Positions 59,431 to 64,000 of a stretch of 64,000 bases of DNA are shown here, piece after piece. Origin of the DNA: Streptomyces sp. NRRL F-5135 (GTDB taxonomy: Bacteria; Actinomycetota; Actinomycetes; Streptomycetales; Streptomycetaceae); NCBI RefSeq assembly GCF_000719775.1, contig NZ_JOHR01000028.1, forward strand, positions 1-64,000, read 5' to 3'. A model generated the notes under the pieces. That model saw nothing but the letters and a program-made list of their open reading frames with translations. It searched no databases and was not told the DNA's origin. How positions within the stretch are numbered: position 1 is the stretch's first letter; the number at the start of each line of letters is the position of its first letter. The position numbers were made by a program, and so were the translations under genes.

Positions 59431-60064
59431 GGTCTCCTTCTTGGTCTCGCCGGTCGGTCACCGGGGGGTCTCGGTCTCTTGCTGCTCACGCGGTCTCGGT
59501 GGTCTTGAGGTCTCCCGCCGCCTCGGAGACCGTGGTCTCGGTCTCTCCGCTTCCGGTGGTCTCTGCGAGGTACAGGTCTCGTGCTGTCTTCAGCCGTTTG
59601 GCGGCCGTGGACTTGGGGCGGCCGGTGGTCTCGATGGCGTCGTCGAGAGAGACCTTCATGTGGCCGTTGCGAGACCTCATGAGGGAGACCAGTGCGCGGG
59701 TCTCGGTCTCGCGGTCTCCGATGGCGGAGACCGAGGTGGTCTCTCGGGGGAGACTTGTGCGCGAGACCTTTGAGCGGGTCTCGGTCTCGCTGGTCTCTGC
59801 CGGGTTGGTGGTCCCGGGAGACCGGTCTCCGGTCTCGGTCTCCGTGTTGGTTCCTCGGTCTCCCTGGTCTCGGGAGACCACGGTCTCGGTGGTCTCGATG
59901 GTCTCCGCGCGCCGGGCGGGGCTGGTCTCGGTTCCGGTGCGGGGGGTCTCTGCTCGCTGAGGTGAGACCGTTCCCCTGGTCTCCTTCTGCGGAGAGACCG
60001 CCGGGGTGGAGATCTGCCGGGTCGCGAGACTGGTCTCCGTGTCTTCGGGCTTGGTGGGGAGACC
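59431..60064. repeat. Dense GGTCTC/GAGACC hexamer cluster
   Basis: By eye about 30 GGTCTC and 11 GAGACC occur on the plus strand within about 630 bases, spilling into the intergenic space before the 58901-59425 gene. They encode recurring Glu-Thr and Val-Ser pairs in the 59486-61114 protein. Chance would give well under one copy. Possible recognition array for the translocase or a microsatellite expansion. Confidence 0.75.
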
Positions 60065-61114
60065 CCAGGGGTTGCTGTGGTCGAGGCGGGCGAGGGTCGG
60101 GGCGTGGGCTGAGACGGCTAGGTCGTCGAGGAGGGCGGTCTTCTGTGCGGGGTCGTGGGCGACGTTGGCGGCCCGGAGGGCGGCGCGGAGCTGGCGGCGG
60201 ATCCAGCGGCCGCGCCATCCGCCCTTCCTCTTGTCGCTGAGGGCGTCGTACCGGTCGGTGAGGTTGGCGGCCTTGACGCGGGCGCGCTGACGGAGGAGTT
60301 CGGTGGTCGTGGTGTCGGTGTCGGCGACCCCGAACGTGGCGAGGATCTTCTGGCTGAGGCGGCGGCCGAGGCGGGCGAGGACGCTCATGCTGCGGGCGGT
60401 GGCGTCGGCGGCGCGGATCTCGAGGCCCATGGCGAGGTGCCACAGGAGTGCGGCGCCGATGGGGCCGAACACGGCGCGCCAGGCGCCGGCGGTGAGGCCC
60501 TGCCAGAATCCTTCGGCTGTGGCGGCGCCTTCGGCGAAGGCGGGGACGGCGAGGAATCCGGTGATGATCCAGACGAGGAGGCCGGGCATGCCGGGTGCGT
60601 TGTCGCGCTTGAGGTTGTCGCGGGCGGCGAGGCCGAGGGCGATGAGGACGATTTCGCCGGTGCCGCAGAGGGCGATGCGGGTGAAGGTGTCGGTGATGTT
60701 GAGGTGGGTGTGGGTGAAGCCCCAGGCGGTGTTGATGCCGACGCCGGTGCAGACGAGGGCGCCGATGGTGACGGCGGCCTGTCCGGCGGACGGGGACTCG
60801 GCGTCGGAGTTCTTGGTCTTGGTGATCGCGTTCCGGGTGGCGCTGATGAGGGCGGCGGCCAGGAGGACGAGGGCGGCGGCCGCGGCGGTGCAGAGGGCGA
60901 TGCGGCGGCCGGTCTGGTCGAGGGTGAGCAGGCGGAGGGGGCCGCCGACGCCGGCGTACAGGCCGGTGGCGACGGTGAGCGTGGCCAGGGCGACGAGGGT
61001 CTTCGGGGTGCGGTGGGTGCTGGGGGGTGTGGGTGCCCCGGCGGTGGGCAGGGGCTGCCAGTCCCCGAGGACGGGGGTGTTGGACGGCTGCTGGCCGACC
61101 GGGACGGTGGTCAC
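59486..61114 (-). CDS. SpdB-like polytopic membrane protein
   Basis: 542 aa. Four to five hydrophobic segments in residues 38-230 (TLVALATLTVATGLYAGVG, AAAAALVLLAAALISA, VTIGALVCTGVGINTAWG, IVLIALGLAARD, LLVWIITGFLAVPAF, FGPIGAALLWHLAMGLEI), then a cytoplasmic region of about 300 residues ending in a short HTH-like stretch (VSLDDAIETTGRPKSTAAKRL). This matches the topology of Streptomyces spread proteins with a C-terminal DNA-binding part. Residues about 350-500 are Thr/Glu/Ser-rich and come from the hexamer cluster. Confidence 0.7.
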   Translation of the reverse strand: MTTVPVGQQPSNTPVLGDWQPLPTAGAPTPPSTHRTPKTLVALATLTVATGLYAGVGGPLRLLTLDQTGRRIALCTAAAAALVLLAAALISATRNAITKTKNSDAESPSAGQAAVTIGALVCTGVGINTAWGFTHTHLNITDTFTRIALCGTGEIVLIALGLAARDNLKRDNAPGMPGLLVWIITGFLAVPAFAEGAATAEGFWQGLTAGAWRAVFGPIGAALLWHLAMGLEIRAADATARSMSVLARLGRRLSQKILATFGVADTDTTTTELLRQRARVKAANLTDRYDALSDKRKGGWRGRWIRRQLRAALRAANVAHDPAQKTALLDDLAVSAHAPTLARLDHSNPWGLPTKPEDTETSLATRQISTPAVSPQKETRGTVSPQRAETPRTGTETSPARRAETIETTETVVSRDQGDRGTNTETETGDRSPGTTNPAETSETETRSKVSRTSLPRETTSVSAIGDRETETRALVSLMRSRNGHMKVSLDDAIETTGRPKSTAAKRLKTARDLYLAETTGSGETETTVSEAAGDLKTTETA

Positions 61115-61191
61115 GGAGATCGGTGTCCTTTCGCGGGTGGTTGGGCGGGGCTGAGGTTCGGTGGTCCGGTTGGTCCGGTCCTCTCTGACGT

Positions 61192-61219
61192 CACCAGCCC
61201 GGTGGTGCGGCTGGTGGCG
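61192..61219 (-). terminator. Short hairpin between transfer genes
   Basis: CACCAGCC and GGCTGGTG pair across a GC-rich loop just right of the 61114 start. Weak support; it may attenuate transcription into the membrane gene. Confidence 0.3.
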
Positions 61220-61234
61220 ACAGGGCGGGCCGGG

Positions 61235-61447
61235 TCAGCGGCGGAGGCCCGGGACGCGGGCGGTGATGCGGTCGGTCAGGGTCGGGCCGTCGAGCTGGGT
61301 GTCGAACGCGTTGGCCAGGTCGCGGGCGTCGGCCAGGTCCTGGGTCATGACGGGGTCGCCGCCGCGGCGGTCGGCCTTGGCCTTGTCGTCGGCGACGATG
61401 CCGACCCACTCGCCCATTGCGCGGCGGGCGTTCTCCTTCTTGGGCAC
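61235..61447 (-). CDS. Small hypothetical protein
   Basis: 70 aa from GTG 61447, with AGAAGGAGA seven bases upstream. Charged and helical: MPKKENARRAMGEWVGIV, then LADARDLANAFDTQ. Part of the run of very small genes before the spread-like genes. Function unknown. Confidence 0.65.
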   Translation of the reverse strand: MPKKENARRAMGEWVGIVADDKAKADRRGGDPVMTQDLADARDLANAFDTQLDGPTLTDRITARVPGLRR

Positions 61448-61463
61448 GGTGTTCTCCTTCTGG

Positions 61464-61613
61464 TCAGCGGGTGAGGACGGGCTTGGTGATGTCGCGGTGG
61501 TGGACGGTTACGGTGACGCCGCGGCGGCAAAGCTGTCGGGCGAGCTGGTTGGCTGCTACGGCGCTCCTGTGCCGACCTCCGCCGCAGCCGAAGGCGATGG
61601 TGGCCGCGGGCAT
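61464..61613 (-). CDS. 49-aa protein resembling the RapZ/YvcJ C-terminal motif
   Basis: Starts MPAATIAFGCGGGRHRSAVAA and ends with VTVHHRDITKPV. The G-C-x-G-G-x-H-R-S turn followed later by V-x-V-x-H-R-D is the core of the RapZ/YvcJ C-terminal domain, which binds a signalling ligand or RNA. Here it is free-standing and very short. ATG 61613 overlaps the upstream stop (TGATG), strong support that it is translated. Confidence 0.65.
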   Translation of the reverse strand: MPAATIAFGCGGGRHRSAVAANQLARQLCRRGVTVTVHHRDITKPVLTR

Positions 61614-61771
61614 CAGGCGGCGTCCTTGAGGTGGAGGTTGGTCCAGGTGTCGAAGTCGACGCCCGGCCACTCCTCCACGGGGATGTCGGCGTGCTCCTGG
61701 TCGAAGTGCTGGCGGCCCTGTTCGGTGGTCCAGTGCCAGTGGCTGGTGTCGGTGACGGTCTGGGTGGCCAT
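61613..61771 (-). CDS. 52-aa acidic, Trp-rich protein
   Basis: Starts MATQTVTDTSHWHWTTEQG and continues with PVEEWPGVDFDTWTNLHLKD. GGAAGGAG lies about 11 bases upstream. TGATG overlap with the RapZ-like mini-gene. No recognised domain. Confidence 0.55.
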   Translation of the reverse strand: MATQTVTDTSHWHWTTEQGRQHFDQEHADIPVEEWPGVDFDTWTNLHLKDAA

Positions 61772-61911
61772 GGGGTGCGTGCTCCTTCCGGGGCTGTTCG
61801 GGGCGGGTGGTCTGGTCGTGCTCGGGGCTCAGTCGCCGTAGTTCTCGGGGAGTCCGTGGCGTCGGAGCCACTCGCCCCGCCTCGTAGCGAGGCCAGCGCC
61901 GGGTGGGGGTG

Positions 61912-61950
61912 GCGGTGTCCGGCCGTCTGTCGGCTCGGCGGCCGGACACC
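61912..61950 (-). terminator. Hairpin downstream of the 61966-62118 gene
   Basis: GGTGTCCGGCCG and GCGGCCGGACACC give a stem of about 12 bp starting about 15 bases past the small gene's stop. It probably reduces read-through into the following genes. Confidence 0.6.
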
Positions 61951-61965
61951 GCGCGGGGAGGGTGG

Positions 61966-62118
61966 TCAGGGGCGGGGCTTCTTGGCGTTCTGCAATGCCT
62001 GCTGGTTCGCGGCGGCCTGGCGGGCACCGCTGCCGGACTGGTAGTCGCGCTGGCAGGCGTCGTGCGTGGCGGGGGTGCTGGTGATCGGGTTCGGGCGGGG
62101 CTTCCTGTCGTCGGGCAT
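61966..62118 (-). CDS. 50-aa protein
   Basis: Starts MPDDRKPRPNPITSTP and includes HDACQRDYQSGSGARQAAAN. Short conserved-looking proteins of this type are frequent in Streptomyces plasmid transfer operons. It begins five bases after the stop of the 62123-62521 gene. Function unknown. Confidence 0.55.
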   Translation of the reverse strand: MPDDRKPRPNPITSTPATHDACQRDYQSGSGARQAAANQQALQNAKKPRP

Positions 62119-62122
62119 GTGG

Positions 62123-62521
62123 TCAGGTGTCCTGGTCGATGAGGCCGATGGCGTCGGCGAGGGGCTGGCGGTTGAGGTAGCTGGTTTCGTGGCCGTGCTG
62201 CTCGCCGAGGTGGCGGACGGTCTTCTGTAGGGCGAGGGGCAGGCTGCGGAGTGCCGGGTTGGTGTCCGGGTCGGTCAGGCGCTGCACGAGGAGTGCGATG
62301 CCGGTGAGGATGTCGAGGCCGTCGTCGTCGGCGAGGACGTGGAGGACGGTTTGGGTCTGGTCGGTGGTGAGCCGGTCGAGGGCGAGGAGGTGCAGGCCCT
62401 GCCGGATGAGGTCGATTCCGGCGTGGACTCCGGCGGTGTCGTCGAGGAGGCCGGCGAGTTCGTCGTCGAGCGGGGGGACGGCGTTCGCGGGGGTGTGGAC
62501 GGGGCCCATGGGGTCGCGCAT
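62123..62521 (-). CDS. Hypothetical helical protein
   Basis: 132 aa from MRDPMGPVHTPAN. Mostly helical: LDDELAGLLDDTAGVHAGID, RQGLHLLALDRL, LQKTVRHLGEQHGHE. TGATG overlap with the upstream gene. No known family. Confidence 0.65.
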   Translation of the reverse strand: MRDPMGPVHTPANAVPPLDDELAGLLDDTAGVHAGIDLIRQGLHLLALDRLTTDQTQTVLHVLADDDGLDILTGIALLVQRLTDPDTNPALRSLPLALQKTVRHLGEQHGHETSYLNRQPLADAIGLIDQDT

Positions 62522-62958
62522 CACAGGTCGCCGTCCCATTCGCCGGTGACGAGCTGCTCGTAGGCGGCGGCCGCGGCTTCGGGGTGTTCGGCGGAGAACA
62601 CGTCGTTGAGGTACGAGTTGGGGTCGATCGCGGCGAAGTGGTCCTCGAGGTCGGCGACCAGTTCCGGGTCCAGTTCGCTGTCGACGGGTACGTCGGGGAT
62701 GTCGAGTTCCGGGGCAGTCCCCTCGGTCCCGTTGGTGAGCGTGTACGGGATCAGGGGGTTGGCCTGCCGGTAGTCGGCGATGACCTCGGTCGCGTCGGTC
62801 AGGGACTTCACCGCGTCGGCGGGGAGCGGCGCCTCGCCGATGTACTCGCCGGCCGCGTTGCGGAGCGTGATCCGGACGGCGTTCTCCGTGCTGTCGGCCG
62901 GGGTCAGGCGCTGAAGCTGAGCGAGGTAGCTGAGGGCGTGCAGGTCGTTGGCGTCCAT
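62521..62958 (-). CDS. Hypothetical acidic protein
   Basis: 145 aa from MDANDLHALSYLAQLQ. The ATG at 62958 overlaps the upstream stop as TGATG; an in-frame GTG one codon earlier (62961) is possible. Acidic, with RITLRNAAGEYIGEAPLPAD then a helical second half (ELDPELVADLEDHFAAID). Function unknown. Confidence 0.65.
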   Translation of the reverse strand: MDANDLHALSYLAQLQRLTPADSTENAVRITLRNAAGEYIGEAPLPADAVKSLTDATEVIADYRQANPLIPYTLTNGTEGTAPELDIPDVPVDSELDPELVADLEDHFAAIDPNSYLNDVFSAEHPEAAAAAYEQLVTGEWDGDL

Positions 62959-63110
62959 CACGCACCGTCCTGCGAAGCCGTACGGCGGGTCGTGTCGGGG
63001 GCCTTGGCCAGCTTGTCCAGCCGACGCCGGGTCTGGCTCAGCTGGCCCACGATCAGGCCGACGAACGCGTAGACGATCGCGGCGGTCGCGATAGCGCTCA
63101 GGATCTCCAT
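62958..63110 (-). CDS. 50-aa single-pass membrane protein
   Basis: MEILSAIATAAIVYAFVGL forms one transmembrane helix, followed by a basic cytoplasmic tail (QTRRRLDKLAKAPDTTRR). TGATG overlaps on both sides confirm its place in the operon. Possibly a small spread or transfer accessory protein. Confidence 0.65.
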   Translation of the reverse strand: MEILSAIATAAIVYAFVGLIVGQLSQTRRRLDKLAKAPDTTRRTASQDGA

Positions 63111-63394
63111 CACGCCGCCACCGCCTTCAGGACGCGGTCGCTGCCGGTCCAGACGGTGCCGATGGTGGACACGGTGCCGGTGATGTGGTCGTGGACGGTG
63201 ACCGCGAACTGGGCCGCGCGCCGCTTCAGGATGCGGCGGGCCTCGGACGGGTCGGTGATGACGTCGAGGACGGTGAAGATGCCGTCCTGGTTGTCGTAGA
63301 GGACACCGGGCCGACGCGGCCCGATCTGCTCGGCCACCACCCGGCGCAGCGCCTCGTCAGTCTGCTGGGCGAATTTTTCTGTACGATCCCTCAT
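63110..63394 (-). CDS. First gene of the transfer operon, unknown function
   Basis: 94 aa; AGGAGG lies eight bases before the ATG, inside an inverted repeat (63405-63418). A helical N-terminus (EKFAQQTDEALRRVVAEQIG) is followed by strands (VLYDNQDGIFTVLDVITD, FAVTVHDHITGTV). Divergent from the GntR gene. Confidence 0.65.
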   Translation of the reverse strand: MRDRTEKFAQQTDEALRRVVAEQIGPRRPGVLYDNQDGIFTVLDVITDPSEARRILKRRAAQFAVTVHDHITGTVSTIGTVWTGSDRVLKAVAA

Positions 63395-63404
63395 GGATCA
63401 GCCT

Positions 63405-63475
63405 CCTGTATGCGCAGGTGGGACGATTCGCCGGGTCCTTCGGGGCCCCTGAGAGGCCTAGGTGTATGCGCACCT
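63405..63475. promoter_or_regulatory. Paired operator-like inverted repeats in the gntR/transfer intergenic region
   Basis: CCTG-TATGCG-CAGG (63405-63418) and AGGTG-TATGCG-CACCT (63460-63475) share the core GTATGCGCA and are about 56 bases apart. The first overlaps the ribosome site of the leftward operon. A further perfect palindrome GTAGCGCTAC lies at 63554-63563, nearer the GntR gene. Likely GntR operators. Confidence 0.5.
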
Positions 63476-63644
63476 GGGCCTTTCGGCGGTTCTGGGGCTT
63501 CCGCCGTTCCCGACCACTTCAATGTAGACCACTCGCGGCACGATGCGCTAGTAGTAGCGCTACATGTTTCGTTGGACTAACCTCAAGAGGGAACCGCTGC
63601 ACACAACGGAGTGAGCAGTGCACAACAGAGAGAGGAGGCAGGCC

Positions 63645-64000
63645 ATGCCCGAGACCCCTGGGTACGCGGAGATCGCCGCGCACTTTCGGCGGCAGATTCA
63701 GGACGGAACGCTCCGGCCCGGCGACACGATCCCGAGTTACAAGGAAGCCAGCGCCCAATTCGGCGTTGCGCATACGACCGTGAACCGCGCATACCGGGTA
63801 CTCAAGATGGAGGGACTGACCCTCACCAAGCCAGGTGTCGGGACGGTCGTGGCCGCACCGGCCAGCAACAACATCGGAACACGAGTAGCCCTGCATGCCG
63901 CTACAGGTAGCGCTCTTGACCGTGGCGAGTCGTCACGGATCCTCGAGGTGGGCACCGTCGGTGCCGACGCACTCGTCGCTCCCCGGCTCGACGTCGCTCC
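63645..64000 (+). CDS. GntR-family transcription regulator, truncated by window end
   Basis: 118 codons visible from ATG 63645 (AGGAGG seven bases upstream). The N-terminal winged HTH is clear: YAEIAAHFRRQIQDGTLRPG, then SYKEASAQFGVAHTTVNRAY and LTKPGVGTVV. Proteins of this kind (KorSA, TraR types) repress transfer genes of Streptomyces plasmids, whose overexpression kills the host. It is divergent from the transfer operon. The ligand-binding domain lies beyond the window. Confidence 0.88.
   Translation, partial: MPETPGYAEIAAHFRRQIQDGTLRPGDTIPSYKEASAQFGVAHTTVNRAYRVLKMEGLTLTKPGVGTVVAAPASNNIGTRVALHAATGSALDRGESSRILEVGTVGADALVAPRLDVA

Noticed and set aside
61830..61900. Leftward fragment ending RRGEWLRRHGLPENYGD
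   Set aside because: Reads like a genuine protein C-terminus but no start codon is found before a terminator-like hairpin; at most a remnant.
1..64000. tRNA genes, rRNA genes and CRISPR arrays
   Set aside because: No cloverleaf-like T-arm sequence such as GGTTCGAATCC and no regularly spaced direct repeat array was noticed by eye; a tRNAscan and a CRISPR finder run would be decisive.

Overview
This window is high-GC DNA of Streptomyces type. The evidence is codon bias, GTG starts, WhiB-like proteins, DUF6197 and DUF6221-type small proteins, and long runs of genes joined by ATGA, GTGA or TGATG overlaps. It appears to be part of a temperate siphovirus that also looks like a plasmid: one stretch holds a full head, tail and lysis gene set, a plasmid replication and partition locus, and a Streptomyces-style single-protein (TraB/FtsK-like) conjugation locus. 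Plasmid-phages of Streptomyces such as pZL12 are the closest precedent I know. No search was run, so relationships rest on motifs and gene order only.

Layout. 1-6.5 kb: leftward operon of early or accessory genes (HTH/zinc protein, WhiB-like, RusA-like resolvase, zinc protein, DUF5131, DUF6197, other small proteins). Two of these genes carry a single-base frameshift. 6.8-11.2 kb: replicon, with ParB, ParA, three copies of an 18-bp perfect palindrome that looks like parS, a DciA-like (DUF721) protein, a winged-helix protein that is the best candidate replication initiator, and a repeated 14-nt element upstream. 11.4-12.4 kb: small hypothetical genes. 12.7-19.1 kb: leftward operon with HTH/zinc protein, large WhiB-like protein, two small membrane proteins, C5 cytosine methyltransferase, putative annealing protein and a ribbon-helix-helix-like protein. 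19.2-25.5 kb: WYL-domain protein, a zinc protein, a pair of tyrosine-recombinase-family genes and small genes on both strands. Near-identical 28-nt sequences lie in inverted orientation at 12.70 and 25.92 kb, flanking this 13.2-kb block.

25.9-52.3 kb: the virion and lysis region, read leftward from terminase small subunit to a collagen-like membrane protein. The order is TerS, TerL, portal, scaffold-like, decoration, major capsid, MuF-like, connector and neck proteins, major tail protein, tail chaperones with a -1 slippery site, tape measure, tail tip and fibre proteins, papain-like protease, endolysin, holin-like protein. Between portal and terminase a 28-codon hydrophobic ORF with a sequestered ribosome site points the other way. 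A rightward lipoprotein gene sits just beyond the terminase genes.

53.5-63.4 kb: the transfer region, read leftward: small proteins, a polytopic membrane protein whose 3' half is packed with about 40 copies of one hexamer, a DUF6197 protein, a two-segment membrane protein, a Gly/Ser-rich protein, a coiled-coil protein and the TraB/FtsK-like translocase. A rightward GntR regulator, truncated by the window end, faces this operon across a 250-base control region with paired inverted repeats. Together the genes suggest an element kept as a low-copy plasmid by Rep/ParAB, moved by conjugation under GntR control, and able to enter a siphovirus lytic cycle.
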